64,000 nt of DNA from Streptomyces paludis (GTDB lineage: Bacteria; Actinomycetota; Actinomycetes; Streptomycetales; Streptomycetaceae), in the NCBI RefSeq assembly GCF_003344965.1, contig NZ_CP031194.1, forward strand, positions 4,402,001 through 4,466,000. Reading direction: 5' to 3'. The notes under the pieces were generated by a model, which saw only the letters and a program-made list of their open reading frames with translations, was not told where the DNA came from and did not search any database. The position numbers and the translations under genes were made by a program. Below are positions 10,300-20,266 of the stretch, in pieces. The first letter of the stretch is position 1, and the number at the start of each line of letters is the position of its first letter.

Positions 10300-10727
10300 A
10301 CCCGCACGCCGCTGTTGCCTTGCGCGAGGGTGCGTGGCGGTGCGCTGAGATGCTCTCCCAACTGCTCGACGAGTTCGCTCATGTTGTGCCCCACCAGGCC
10401 GACATCGGCGTCCTCGGTCGCGAGGACCGCGAGATGCGCCCCGTCCCCGGCCTCCACGATCAGCAGCAGTCCGCCGTAGAACTCCGTCATGGCGGACCGT
10501 ACGCCGCCCTGTCCGTTGCCGAACTCGACGGACGCGCCGTGCGACAGGCTCTGTATGCCGGCCGCGATGGCGGCGAGCTGGTCGGCCTGGTCGACGCTGA
10601 GTTCGGGGGTGCGGCACAGCTTGAGGCCGTCCCGGGACAGGACGAGCGCGTGGCGGGCCCCGCTGGTGCGCTGAAGCAGATTCTCCAGCAGCCAGTTGAG
10701 CTTGTCGTCGGTGGTGGTGCCGGTCAT
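10296..10727 (-). CDS. cvnB: Conservon roadblock/LC7 protein
   Basis: A 143-residue roadblock/LC7 (MglB-like) domain protein: LNWLLENLLQRTSGARHALVLSRDGL, then SVEFGNGQGGVRSAM and a C-terminal helix. Roadblock proteins act as partners or GTPase-activating proteins for small GTPases, so CvnD is the presumed partner. Overlaps cvnA and cvnC by ATGA junctions. Confidence 0.93.
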   Translation of the reverse strand: MTGTTTDDKLNWLLENLLQRTSGARHALVLSRDGLKLCRTPELSVDQADQLAAIAAGIQSLSHGASVEFGNGQGGVRSAMTEFYGGLLLIVEAGDGAHLAVLATEDADVGLVGHNMSELVEQLGEHLSAPPRTLAQGNSGVRV

Positions 10728-12529
10728 CGGGGATCGCCCTCCGGGGGTGTGGCAGGGGCCGGTTGCGGTGATGTGGGGGTGGGGGTGGCGACGGGCTCGG
10801 ACTCGGGCTCGGGGGCGGTGTCGGTGGCCGGGGCGGTGGCGGTGGACGAGGTGGTGGTTGAAGTGGTTGTCGAAGTGGGGGCGGTTCTGACGGACTTGCG
10901 GAAGTTGCTGAACCGGGCCGCCTGCGCGTCGGGAGTGGCGGGCGGGGCCTTGGCGGCGGAGGCGTCCGCGGCGGTACGGCCGCGGTTCTTGCCCTCGCCG
11001 GAGCGCAGGAGGGCGGCGGCGAGGGTACGGCCGCGGCGGCGCTTGGGGAGTCCGCTTTCGCCCAGTTCTACGGGGGCCTCCGCGTCGGCGGTTTCGGCAG
11101 CCACGGGTGCCTCGGCGGCCTTCGCTTCGGCGGCTTCGGCGGCGGGGGCCTCGCCGCTCGTGTCCGGGGTGCCGGTGTCAGGGCCGGTGCCGGTGTCGGT
11201 GGCGTCCTTGACGCCGGACGTGGCGGTGGCGGCGGGTGCTTTGCGTCGTCCCGTACGGCGCGCGGTCTTGGGGGCCGGCTTCGCCTTCGGCTCGGCGGTC
11301 GACGCGGTGGTCGACACGACGGGAGCCGGTGCCGCGGTCCGCGCGGCGACCGACGCCGTGGCCGACGCGATGGCCGGTACGGCCGGCCGCGTCCGTACCG
11401 GCAGGGGCGCCGCGGGCGGCCGGGGGACCTCCGGCGCCGGGGATCCCGGCCGTACCTCCGTGATCAGTTCCTGCGGCAGCAGCATCAGCGCGCCCGTACC
11501 GCCCCGTGCCGACGGCCGGAACGAGATCGTCAGCCCGTGCTTGAGCGCCAGCCGGCCGACCACCGCGAGCCCGAGCCGGGTGCCGGACAGTCCGCTGAGG
11601 TCGGACGCGTCCGTCGTGACGGCGCGTTCCGCGCGGCGCAGCTGGAGATCGCTCATCACCAGCCCGCTGTCCTCGACCGTGATGACGACCCCGGCCGGGA
11701 CCTCCTCCACGTACACATGGACCTCGGCGGTCGGCGGCGAGAAGTTCGCCGCGTTGTCGAGGAGTTCGGCGAGGGCGTGCATGACACCCTCGGCCGCGTG
11801 CCCCGCGACGGCCACCTGGCTCGTCGAGTGCAGCCGTACCCGCTGGTAGCCGCTGATCCGGCCCAGCGCGCCGCGCAGGATGGACTCCATGACGATGGGC
11901 CTCGCCCAGCGCCGGCCCGAGCGTGCCCCGGTCAGTACGGCGATGGAGTCCGCGAGGCGGCCCGCCTGGGCGGCGCGGTGGTCGAGGTGGAGCAGATCGG
12001 CGAGTACGTCCTCGTTGGTGTGCCGGTGCTCCATGGCGCGCAGGTCCGCGAGCACGCCGGTGGCGATGGCCTGCATCCGGCCCGCGGCGTTGGCGCAGGC
12101 GGAGACGGTCGCCGCGCGGTGCGCCTCGCTGCGGGCCGACTCCTCGGCGGCGAGCCGGGCCTCGGCGACCGTGCGCCGTACGTCCTCCTCGGCCCTGCGG
12201 GCCTTGGCGGCGAGCTGATCGGCGCGGGCGGTGAGGGCGGCGCCGCGCTCGCGCGACTGCCGGTTCAGCTCACGGAAATGGGCGGCGGCGGTGACGGCGG
12301 CGGTCAGCGCCAGAGCGGTCACGCCCCCTCCCCAGCCGAGCGGGGTCCGTACGGAGGAGGGCGCGGCGGAGACCGCCCAGACGCACAGGAGGCCACTGAC
12401 GGCCGCCGAGATCAGCAGGGCCGGTGCGGTCGACCGGAGTGAGGGGCGCAAATCGGCTACCTCGTTGACGGGGACGGGACGGGACGGCGGGAGCAGCGGG
12501 GTGTTCAGGGGATGTTCAAACGGGCGCAC
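10724..12529 (-). CDS. cvnA: Conservon membrane sensor histidine-kinase-like protein
   Basis: A 601-residue protein. Two N-terminal membrane helices (about residues 33-55 and 65-83) are followed by a coiled coil, a nitrate/sulfate-sensor-like kinase module and an HATPase domain with N-box LAELLDNAANFSPP and G-box GLGLAVVGRLALKHG-like sequence. A long Ala/Pro/Thr-rich tail of about 230 residues follows. No canonical phosphoacceptor H-box is obvious. It heads a five-gene operon in which every junction overlaps. The GTG start at 12529 is uncertain. A TTG at 12451 has a better-placed GAGG and begins just before the first membrane helix. Confidence 0.88.
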   Translation of the reverse strand: MRPFEHPLNTPLLPPSRPVPVNEVADLRPSLRSTAPALLISAAVSGLLCVWAVSAAPSSVRTPLGWGGGVTALALTAAVTAAAHFRELNRQSRERGAALTARADQLAAKARRAEEDVRRTVAEARLAAEESARSEAHRAATVSACANAAGRMQAIATGVLADLRAMEHRHTNEDVLADLLHLDHRAAQAGRLADSIAVLTGARSGRRWARPIVMESILRGALGRISGYQRVRLHSTSQVAVAGHAAEGVMHALAELLDNAANFSPPTAEVHVYVEEVPAGVVITVEDSGLVMSDLQLRRAERAVTTDASDLSGLSGTRLGLAVVGRLALKHGLTISFRPSARGGTGALMLLPQELITEVRPGSPAPEVPRPPAAPLPVRTRPAVPAIASATASVAARTAAPAPVVSTTASTAEPKAKPAPKTARRTGRRKAPAATATSGVKDATDTGTGPDTGTPDTSGEAPAAEAAEAKAAEAPVAAETADAEAPVELGESGLPKRRRGRTLAAALLRSGEGKNRGRTAADASAAKAPPATPDAQAARFSNFRKSVRTAPTSTTTSTTTSSTATAPATDTAPEPESEPVATPTPTSPQPAPATPPEGDPR

Positions 12530-12679
12530 GGACGGACTCGGGGCGCGCGTGCGCCGGAGCGAACGAGCGAAAAAATTGAATCCTGCTCAAACCGTGGTCA
12601 CTATATGAGACTTGACGATCAGTATGGGAGCCGTCCGTTCCTTTTCTTCACATGTTCCCGTGGGATGCATCCTGGGGTC

Positions 12680-15640
12680 ATGGCTGAGCAGCGGAAGACA
12701 ACACCGGCTACGGCGCTCGCGCGGGACCTGGCCCGGACCGTACGCGGCGAGGTGGATTTCGGGGCGGCGGCACGCGCGCTGACCACGATGGACGCCTCCA
12801 ACTACCGCCGTGTCCCGGTCGGCGTCGTCGCCCCGCGCGACGCGGCGGACGTGGCCGCGGCGCTCGCCGTCTGCCGCGAGCACGGTACGCCCGTACTCCC
12901 GCGCGGCGCCGGAACCTCCATCGCGGGGCAGGCCACCGGGGTCGGGGTGGTGCTCGATCTCACCCGCCATCTGCGGTCGATCGTGTCCGTCGACCCGGCG
13001 GCCCGCACGGCGGTGGTCCAGCCCGGTGTCGTCCTGGACGACCTGCGGGACGCCGTACGGCCGTACGGGTTGACCTTCGGCCCGGATCCGTCCACGCACA
13101 GCCGCTGCACGCTCGGCGGGATGATCGGCAACAACGCGTGCGGCGCGCACTCGGTGGCCTGGGGGACGACCGCCGACAACCTCCGCGCGCTGTCCGTCAC
13201 CACGTACGGCGGCGAGGAACTGCGCCTGGGGCAGGGCTGGGACAGTCTGACCGGCGGCGCATCGGGGAGCGCGTCCGCCGGAGTGCGCGCCGGGCTGCGC
13301 GCACTTGTCGACGCCCATCTCGCGCCCCTGCGCACCGGCTTCCCCACCGGCCTGCCGCGCCGTATCTCCGGATACGCCCTGGACGCCCTCCTCCCGGAGA
13401 ACGGCACCGATCTCGCCCGCGCCTTCTGCGGCGGCGAGGGCACGCTCGGCGTGGTCACCGAGGCGGAGCTGCGGCTGGTCGAGGCGCCCGCCGCGCGCGC
13501 CCTCGCCGTCCTCGGCTACCCGGACGAGAGCGCCGCCGCCGAGGCCGCGGCCGGACTCCTGCCGTACGGGCCGCTCACTGTCGAGGGCATGGCGCAGGAC
13601 CTCGTCACCGCGCGCGCCGGCCGCGATCTGCCGCGCGGCGCCGCCTGGCTCTTCGTGGAGACCGGCGGCGCGACCCCGGCCGAGGCGCGCGCCGCCGCCG
13701 AGGCGATCCTGCGCGCCGCCGACGCGCTGGCCGGAACGGTCGTCACCGACCCGGCCGGCCAGCGAGCGCTGTGGCGGGTACGGGAGGACGCGGCCGGTAC
13801 GGCCACCCGGATGCCCGACGGCACGGAGGCGTGGCCCGGCTGGGAGGACTGCGCCGTGCCGCCGGCCCGGCTCGGCCCGTATCTGCGCGACTTCCGCGCC
13901 CTGCTGGCGGAACACGGTCTGCGCGGCACGCCGTACGGGCACTTCGGTGACGGCTGCATCCATGTCCGGATCGACTTCGACCTGCTGACCGAGGACGGCG
14001 TCCGGCGCTTCCGGCGCTTCTCCGAGGACACGGCGTCGCTGGTCGTCGCGTACGGCGGCGCGCTGTCGGGGGAGCACGGCGACGGGCTGGCCCGCGCCGA
14101 ACTGCTGCCCCGGATGTACGGGGACGAACTGGTCGCCCTCTTCGGCCGCTTCAAGGATGTGTGGGACCCGGACGGCGGTATGAACCCGGGCGTCCTGGCC
14201 CGTCCCGGCCGGCTCGACGACCAGCTGCGCTTCACCGTGCTGCCGCGCGAGCGGGTGCAGGTCGCGTTCGGCTACCCGCACGACGGGCCCGGCGGCGGGG
14301 ACTTCGCGCGGGCGGTCAGCCGGTGCGTGGGCGTCGCGAAGTGCCGTGTCGCCGGGCCGAACCCGGGATCCGGTGTCATGTGCCCGTCGTTCCGCGCCAC
14401 GGGAGAGGAAACGCACTCCACGCGCGGGCGCGCGCGCCTGCTGCACGAAATGCTCGCGGGCGAGGTGGTGACGGACGGCTGGCGCTCGACGGAGGTACGC
14501 GACGCGCTCGATCTCTGCCTGTCCTGCAAAGGCTGCCGCAGCGACTGCCCGGTGGGCGTCGACATGGCCACCTACAAGGCGGAGTTCCTGCACCACCACT
14601 ACGCGGGCCGGCTGCGGCCCGCCGCGCACTACGCCATGGGGATGCTGCCCCGCTGGCTGCGCCTCGCCGCGCCCTACGCGCGCGTGCTCAACACGGCGGC
14701 ACGGGTACGGCCGCTGGCGGCGGTCGCGAAGCGGCTGGGCGGCATCGCGCCGGAACGGACGATTCCGCTGCTGGCGACGGAGACGTTCGGGCAGTGGCTG
14801 CGCAGGCGGGCCCGTGCGCGGGGGCGGCAGCGCGGTACCGCTGTGGGCGGCGGGCGCACCACGGTCGTCCTCTGGCCCGACACCTTCACGGAGCACCTGT
14901 CGCCGGAGGTCGGCCGGGCCGCCGTACGGGTCCTGGAGGCGGCCGGCCTCGATGTCGTCGTACCGCCGCGCGCCCGCGTCTGCTGCGGTCTGACCTATGT
15001 GTCGACCGGCCAGCTCGACCGGGCCCGTACGGTCATGCGCCGTACCCTCGACGCGCTGGAACCGGCCCTCGGCAAGGGCCTGCCGGTCGTCGTCCTCGAA
15101 CCGAGCTGCGCCGCCGCCCTCAGCTCCGACCTGCCCGAACTTCTCGGCGACGACCCGAGGTCCGCGCGGCTCGCCGCCTCGGTGCGGACGTTCGCGCGGG
15201 CGCTGGAGGAGTACGCGCCGGACTGGCGTCCGCCACGCGTCGACCGCCCGGTCGCCGGGCAGACCCACTGCCACCAGCACGCGGTCCTGGGCGACGACGC
15301 GGACCGGCGGCTGCGCGAACGGGCCGGGCTGACGGGCGAGCTGAGCGGCGGGTGCTGCGGGCTGGCGGGCAACTTCGGCTTCGAGCGGGGCCATTACGGC
15401 GTGTCGGTGGCGTGCGCCGAGGACCAGCTGCTGCCGGCGGTACGTGCCGCACACGCAGCGCACACAGCCGGGGAGCTGGGGCCGGGGCCGGGTGCCGAGA
15501 TCCTCGCTGACGGGTTCTCGTGCCGTACGCAGCTGGCGCAGCTCGGCGGTCACCGGGCCCGGCACCTGGCCGAAGTCCTGGCGGAGGCGCTGGGGGAGGG
15601 GTCGGCGGAGACGACGGCCGAGACGCCTCGGCGACGGTGA
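12680..15640 (+). CDS. Fused FAD-binding / Fe-S oxidoreductase (D-2-hydroxyacid dehydrogenase type)
   Basis: A 986-residue fusion of a GlcD-like FAD dehydrogenase and a GlcF-like iron-sulfur subunit. The FAD_binding_4 domain carries PRGAGTSIAGQATG and GGMIGNNACGAHS. The FAD-oxidase C-terminal domain carries GHFGDGCIHVRIDF. Iron-sulfur cysteines occur around residues 548-570 (CVGVAKC ... CPSF) and near 612 (CLSCKGCRSDCP). Two CCG motifs (CCGLTYV near 768, CCGLAGNFG near 891) belong to the heterodisulfide-reductase-like domain. It probably oxidises D-lactate, D-2-hydroxyglutarate or glycolate into the quinone pool. The substrate cannot be read from sequence. Start at 12680 (MAEQRK). ATGs upstream give no conserved sequence. 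Confidence 0.85.
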   Translation: MAEQRKTTPATALARDLARTVRGEVDFGAAARALTTMDASNYRRVPVGVVAPRDAADVAAALAVCREHGTPVLPRGAGTSIAGQATGVGVVLDLTRHLRSIVSVDPAARTAVVQPGVVLDDLRDAVRPYGLTFGPDPSTHSRCTLGGMIGNNACGAHSVAWGTTADNLRALSVTTYGGEELRLGQGWDSLTGGASGSASAGVRAGLRALVDAHLAPLRTGFPTGLPRRISGYALDALLPENGTDLARAFCGGEGTLGVVTEAELRLVEAPAARALAVLGYPDESAAAEAAAGLLPYGPLTVEGMAQDLVTARAGRDLPRGAAWLFVETGGATPAEARAAAEAILRAADALAGTVVTDPAGQRALWRVREDAAGTATRMPDGTEAWPGWEDCAVPPARLGPYLRDFRALLAEHGLRGTPYGHFGDGCIHVRIDFDLLTEDGVRRFRRFSEDTASLVVAYGGALSGEHGDGLARAELLPRMYGDELVALFGRFKDVWDPDGGMNPGVLARPGRLDDQLRFTVLPRERVQVAFGYPHDGPGGGDFARAVSRCVGVAKCRVAGPNPGSGVMCPSFRATGEETHSTRGRARLLHEMLAGEVVTDGWRSTEVRDALDLCLSCKGCRSDCPVGVDMATYKAEFLHHHYAGRLRPAAHYAMGMLPRWLRLAAPYARVLNTAARVRPLAAVAKRLGGIAPERTIPLLATETFGQWLRRRARARGRQRGTAVGGGRTTVVLWPDTFTEHLSPEVGRAAVRVLEAAGLDVVVPPRARVCCGLTYVSTGQLDRARTVMRRTLDALEPALGKGLPVVVLEPSCAAALSSDLPELLGDDPRSARLAASVRTFARALEEYAPDWRPPRVDRPVAGQTHCHQHAVLGDDADRRLRERAGLTGELSGGCCGLAGNFGFERGHYGVSVACAEDQLLPAVRAAHAAHTAGELGPGPGAEILADGFSCRTQLAQLGGHRARHLAEVLAEALGEGSAETTAETPRRR

Positions 15641-15724
15641 GTGTCGGACCCATCGCGTAGCGTGTTCGTGTCGGCGTGACCACCGGCACGACCACCGGCA
15701 CTTCTACCGGCCCTTGGGGGACCT

Positions 15725-16063
15725 GTGCTCAACGAACTCGCCGCGACGGCGGCGCCCGTGCAGTTCACCACGCAGCAGGAGTGGATCAACGCGAGGGAGT
15801 CGACGGTCCACTCCGGGACCACGGACACGGACGGCATGCTCATCGTCTACATCCGCGACGCCGGACCCGGGGGCGCGGACCGGCCAGGATCCGCGACCCT
15901 CGCCGTCCGCCCGCCGGGCGCGGCGGACGGCGAGGAGACGGTGCTCCACGCCGCGGGGCGGCAGTTGGTGTTTCTCGCGGCGGGCTCCCGTGTCGAAGCG
16001 ACGTTCCGGAGTGGCGCCGGCAGCCATGCCGTCCTGACCTGGTTCCCCTTCGTCCGGCCCTGA
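15725..16063 (+). CDS. Small conserved hypothetical protein
   Basis: A 112-residue protein with no membrane segment and no family I recognise. The composition is normal and acidic, with beta-strand-like stretches (DGMLIVYIRDAG, QLVFLAAGSRVEATF, HAVLTWFPFV). GTG start at 15725 with GGGGGA just upstream. It stands alone between the oxidoreductase and the P450-PKS operon. Confidence 0.6.
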   Translation: MLNELAATAAPVQFTTQQEWINARESTVHSGTTDTDGMLIVYIRDAGPGGADRPGSATLAVRPPGAADGEETVLHAAGRQLVFLAAGSRVEATFRSGAGSHAVLTWFPFVRP

Positions 16064-16243
16064 ACGCCCGCCCGGCGCGGCCGGGTTGACCGAGCCGGCC
16101 GCACCCGGTCCGGGATGGCGGGCGATGCCACGTACGAGTGGTTTTTCCCTTCTCTCGCATGAAGTGCGAGATATCTCGGGATTCACTGATAAATGCTGTT
16201 GTCTCGCTCAGGGCGGGACACGCGTATTCATGGGGGTATCGCG

Positions 16244-17554
16244 ATGACCGTTTCAGACTCCGTTCCGAGCGTGGGCTCGGGCGTCGGCCTGGGCTTAGGA
16301 CCAGGACCGGACCCCGGCCCACGCCCCGGCCTCGACTCAGGCTCGGACCCCGGCTCCGGTTCCGTGCTGACCTGCCCCGTCCGGCACGATGTGGCGCTGG
16401 AGCCGGACCCGTTCATGTCGCGGATGCGGACCGAAGCCCCCATCGCCCGGGTGCGGATGCCCTACGGGGAGGGCGACTGCTGGCTGGTGACGCGGTACGC
16501 CGATGTCCAGACGGTCACCTCGGACCGGCGGTTCAGCCGGGCCGCGCTGATCGGGCGGGACTTCCCCCGGATCACCCCGGCGCCCATCGCCCAGTCCGAG
16601 GCGATCAACCTGATGGACCCGCCCTCGCTCAACAGAGTGCGCAGGCTGATCATCAAGGCGTTCACCACACCCCAGGTGGAGGCGCTGCGCCCCTGGACCC
16701 AGCAGACCGTGGACCGGCTGCTCGACACCATGGTGGCGAGCGGCTCCCCGGCCGACATCACCCACCATCTCGCCGACCAGCTGCCGCTGCTGACGATCTG
16801 CGAGCTGCTGGACATCCCCGAGGAAGACCGGCCCCGGCTGCGCGAGTGGGCCATGGCCATGATGTCCATGAGCGCCGCCGACGAGACCTCGGCGGTCGCC
16901 GCGAAGGCCGGCCTCCGCGCCTACTTCACCGAGCTGACCGCCGCCCGCCGCCGCACCCCCGGCGACGACCTGATCAGCGCCCTCGCCACCGCGCGCGTGG
17001 GTGACGAGATGCTCGACGAGGCGGAGCTGGCCGTCCTCGCCATGCTCCTGGTCGTCACCGGCCACGACACCACGACGTACGACATCAGTAACGTCATCTA
17101 CACCCTGCTCACGCACCCCGCCCAGCTCGGCCAGGTGCGCGCCAGACCCGAGCTGCTGCCGCAGGCACTGGAGGAGCTGCTGCGCTTCATCCCGTTCCGG
17201 CAGGGGGTCGGTATCCCCCGGGTCGCGCTGGTGGACGTCGACTTCGACGGCGTCGTCATCAAGGCCGGCGACACGGTGCATGTCTCGTACCTCACGGCGA
17301 ACCGGGACGATCTGGTCTACGACCGCCCCGACGAGCTGGACTTCGAGCGGCCGGACCCCGTCGCGCACATGGCCTTCGGCTACGGCAGCCACCACTGCCT
17401 CGGCTCCCATCTGGCCCGTATGGTGCTCCAGGTCGCCATCGGCACCGCAATCACCCGCTTCCCCGGACTCCGGCTGGCCGTACCGGCGGAGGAGGTGCGG
17501 TGGAACACCGTCTCGATCTGGCGTTACCCGCTCGCTCTCCCGGTTGCCTGGTAA
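16244..17554 (+). CDS. CYP158-like cytochrome P450 of the THN/flaviolin pathway
   Basis: A 436-residue soluble P450 with full signature motifs: I-helix VVTGHDTTTYD, K-helix ExxR (EELLRF), and heme ligand FGYGSHHCLGSHLA with Cys near residue 384. The gene sits 13 bp before an RppA-type THN synthase gene, an arrangement known for CYP158 enzymes that couple flaviolin or THN units oxidatively into polyketide pigments. The N-terminus has a Gly/Pro/Asp-rich tract before the P450 fold. Codon 18 is TTA (16295-16297), so translation probably depends on the bldA tRNA. GGGGG seven bases upstream supports the start. Confidence 0.88.
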   Translation: MTVSDSVPSVGSGVGLGLGPGPDPGPRPGLDSGSDPGSGSVLTCPVRHDVALEPDPFMSRMRTEAPIARVRMPYGEGDCWLVTRYADVQTVTSDRRFSRAALIGRDFPRITPAPIAQSEAINLMDPPSLNRVRRLIIKAFTTPQVEALRPWTQQTVDRLLDTMVASGSPADITHHLADQLPLLTICELLDIPEEDRPRLREWAMAMMSMSAADETSAVAAKAGLRAYFTELTAARRRTPGDDLISALATARVGDEMLDEAELAVLAMLLVVTGHDTTTYDISNVIYTLLTHPAQLGQVRARPELLPQALEELLRFIPFRQGVGIPRVALVDVDFDGVVIKAGDTVHVSYLTANRDDLVYDRPDELDFERPDPVAHMAFGYGSHHCLGSHLARMVLQVAIGTAITRFPGLRLAVPAEEVRWNTVSIWRYPLALPVAW

Positions 17555-17567
17555 GGACTGATCGATC

Positions 17568-18710
17568 ATGGCAACTCTGTGCAGACCGGCGATCGCCGTC
17601 CCCGACCACGTCATCACCCGCGAAGAGACACTGGAACTGGCCCGCACACTCCACGCGGACCACCCCCAACTGGGCCTCGCCCTGAGGCTCATCGGCAACA
17701 CCGGAGTCCGGACCCGCCGCCTGGTCCGGCCCATCGAGGAAACGCTCCAGCACCCCGGCTTCACCGCGCGCAACGCCGTCTACGAGGCGGAGGCCAAGGC
17801 GCGCGTGCCCGAGGTCGTCCGGCGCGCGCTGGACCACGGCCAACTCGCCCCCACCGACATCGACATGATTATCTATGTCTCCTGCACCGGATTCATGATG
17901 CCGTCGATGACCGCCTGGATCATCAACAACCTCGGCTTCCGCCCGGAGACCCGCCAGCTCCCCATCGCCCAGCTCGGCTGCGCCGCCGGCGGAGCGGCCA
18001 TCAACCGGGCACACGACTTCTGCGTCGCCTACCCGGGCGCCAACGTCCTCATCGTGGCCTGCGAGTTCTGCTCCCTCTGCTACCAGCCGACCGACCTCGC
18101 GGTGGGCAACCTGCTCTCCAACGGCCTCTTCGGCGACGCCCTCGCGGCGGCGGTTGTGCGCGGCGACGGCGGCACGGGCGTACGGCTGGAGCGCAACGGA
18201 TCCCATCTCGTGCCCGGCACCGAGGACTGGATCTCCTACGCGGTGCGCGACACCGGCTTCCACTTCCTGCTCGACAAGCGTGTCCCGGGCACCATGGCCA
18301 TGCTCGCGCCCGCGATGCGCGACATGGCCGCGCCCCACGACTGGGACGTCTCCAACCTCGACTTCTATGTCGTCCACGCGGGCGGCCCCCGGATTCTGGA
18401 CGACCTCAGCCACTATCTGGACCTGCCGCCGGAGATGTTCCGCTACAGCAGGGCCACCCTGACCGAACGGGGGAACATCGCCAGCGCGGTCATCTTCGAC
18501 GCCCTGGAGCGCCTTTTCGTGGAGGGCGGCGCGGAGCACGGCGCCCGGGGCGTCATCGCCGGGTTCGGGCCGGGCATCACCGCGGAGATCACCCTCGGGA
18601 CTTGGACGGACGCGGGCCGGGAGGATCCGCGGGAGGCGGCCCGGGAACTGGAGCTGGCCGTACCGGCAGCCGCGTTGCAGGGGGTGGGATCGGGAGCGGC
18701 CGACAGCTGA
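17568..18710 (+). CDS. rppA: 1,3,6,8-Tetrahydroxynaphthalene synthase (type III PKS)
   Basis: A 380-residue chalcone-synthase-superfamily enzyme that condenses five malonyl-CoA to 1,3,6,8-tetrahydroxynaphthalene, which oxidises to flaviolin. The triad is Cys138 (IAQLGCAAGG), His270 (YVVHAGGP) and Asn303 (ERGNIAS). Cys106 in YVSCTGFMMPS, characteristic of bacterial THNS, is also present. AAGGA precedes the ATG. It is co-transcribed with the CYP158-like P450 upstream. Predicted product: spore-associated or diffusible polyketide pigment, possibly UV-protective. Confidence 0.95.
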   Translation: MATLCRPAIAVPDHVITREETLELARTLHADHPQLGLALRLIGNTGVRTRRLVRPIEETLQHPGFTARNAVYEAEAKARVPEVVRRALDHGQLAPTDIDMIIYVSCTGFMMPSMTAWIINNLGFRPETRQLPIAQLGCAAGGAAINRAHDFCVAYPGANVLIVACEFCSLCYQPTDLAVGNLLSNGLFGDALAAAVVRGDGGTGVRLERNGSHLVPGTEDWISYAVRDTGFHFLLDKRVPGTMAMLAPAMRDMAAPHDWDVSNLDFYVVHAGGPRILDDLSHYLDLPPEMFRYSRATLTERGNIASAVIFDALERLFVEGGAEHGARGVIAGFGPGITAEITLGTWTDAGREDPREAARELELAVPAAALQGVGSGAADS

Positions 18711-18769
18711 CCGGCGGTGGCCACGCCCCGCGCCGGAGACGACCGGGGCAAAGCTTGCCGGGAGGGGCA

Positions 18770-20245
18770 CTAGTCGCCGGTGTCCGTTGAGCCGGGGTCC
18801 GGTTGGCGCTTCAGGACCACGTAACCGGCCCCCTGGTCGAGGACCGTGTAGGTGGCCCTGGGGTGGAGCTGACCGGCGTAGATCACGGGATCGCGGGTGG
18901 CCCTGTTCTGGAGGGCGATGTAGTCGGGTGTGATGCCCTGCGTATCGCCCACCCAGAACACTCGGCAGCGCGAGGTGAGGTGGGCGAGCGGTCCGATGTT
19001 CGCCTCGACCGTCGCCCCGCTCGGTATTCGCGCCAGCATCTTCACTGCCACCTCGGCCTGCGGAGTCGTACGGTACGGATCCGGCTCGACCAGCGCCGCC
19101 AGCGGTAGCGACGTGGTCAGCGCGATCGCCGCCGCCGCGCTCGCGGCCGGGAGATGACGGGCGTACGCGAGCAGCCAGGGGCGCCGGCTGCTCCGCGTAC
19201 GGTCCAGGGCGTCGACCAGCGCGAGCGCCACGACGGGCATCAGCACAGCGCTGTAGTGCCAGCCCGTGCCCCAGTAGTGCTCCTCGGCCGACAGGAAACG
19301 CCAGCTGAGTGTCGGCACGGCGACGATCAGAAGGGGGGAGCGCAGCGCGAGCAGCCCGGTCGTCGGCAGCAGCAGCCAGACCAGCGTGCGCACCTTGGTA
19401 TCGAGGCCGTCGAGCGGCCCGCCCCCGCCGCCGACCTTCGACCAGTAGTCGTAGGTGTCGCTGGTGTTGAAGGCCGGGATGACGACGGTGAACACGAGCA
19501 GCGCCCACACCGCCGCCATCCCGGCCACCGCCACGCCCCATCCGACGGCCCGGGGCGAGGCACCTCGCGCCCGTACCGCCACGAGGATCCCGATCGCCGC
19601 CACCGTCAGCCCCAGATCCTCCTTCACGAACACCAGCGGCACGGCCCACAGCAGCGCCGCCCGCCAGCGCCGCATCAGCACGGCCTCCAGGGAGAAGGCG
19701 ATCAGCGGCACGGCGAACGCGATCTCGTGGAAGTCGAAGGCCACGGCCCGCTGCACGCCCCAGGACAGCCCGTACGCGACACCGATCGCCAGTCCGCGCT
19801 TCGACCCGAGGAACCGCGAGGCCGCCCGGGTCACGGGGATGGCGGAGATTGCGAACAGCGCCGCCTGGGCGACCAGCAGGGTGACGGGGGTGGGCAGCAG
19901 CCGGTACGCGGGAGCGAGCAGCGCGGTCACGGGGCTGAAGTGATCACCGAGGACGTTGGTGCCGGGGCCCTTGATATCGACTATGGGCGCGCGGAGATGG
20001 GCGTAGGCACGTATCGCCTGTTCGAAGATGCCCAGGTCCCAGGACATGGTGGCGAAATTCCGGTACCGGCCGACGGAGACGATCGTGTAGGCGCAGAAGA
20101 GGAGAAGCGCGAGCGCGTACGGGTAGGGGTCGCGGAACGAGCGGGCCGTGGAGCGCACGCGGTCACGCACCCGCCTGCGGAGCTGGGGAACGGTGGAGGC
20201 GCGGAACGTGGGCAGGGTAAGACCGCTGAGGCTGACGCCGGGCAC
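18770..20245 (-). CDS. DUF2079 polytopic membrane protein
   Basis: A 491-residue integral membrane protein with a cytoplasmic basic N-terminus, about nine to eleven hydrophobic helices and an extracytoplasmic C-terminal domain. The N-terminal region (NFATMSWDLGIFEQAIRAYA, NVLGDHFSPV) is typical of DUF2079 proteins, which resemble GT-C glycosyltransferases. The Asp in WDLGIFEQ is the candidate catalytic residue by analogy. Function unproven. It precedes no partner on its strand. The sigma-factor operon lies upstream. Confidence 0.8.
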   Translation of the reverse strand: MPGVSLSGLTLPTFRASTVPQLRRRVRDRVRSTARSFRDPYPYALALLLFCAYTIVSVGRYRNFATMSWDLGIFEQAIRAYAHLRAPIVDIKGPGTNVLGDHFSPVTALLAPAYRLLPTPVTLLVAQAALFAISAIPVTRAASRFLGSKRGLAIGVAYGLSWGVQRAVAFDFHEIAFAVPLIAFSLEAVLMRRWRAALLWAVPLVFVKEDLGLTVAAIGILVAVRARGASPRAVGWGVAVAGMAAVWALLVFTVVIPAFNTSDTYDYWSKVGGGGGPLDGLDTKVRTLVWLLLPTTGLLALRSPLLIVAVPTLSWRFLSAEEHYWGTGWHYSAVLMPVVALALVDALDRTRSSRRPWLLAYARHLPAASAAAAIALTTSLPLAALVEPDPYRTTPQAEVAVKMLARIPSGATVEANIGPLAHLTSRCRVFWVGDTQGITPDYIALQNRATRDPVIYAGQLHPRATYTVLDQGAGYVVLKRQPDPGSTDTGD

Positions 20246-20266
20246 AGTGGGGATCCTTACTGCTGG

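Noticed and set aside
12587..15565. 992-codon minus frame opposite the FAD/Fe-S oxidoreductase
   Set aside because: Arg/Gly/Pro-rich shadow with no domain, opposite a gene with well conserved motifs.
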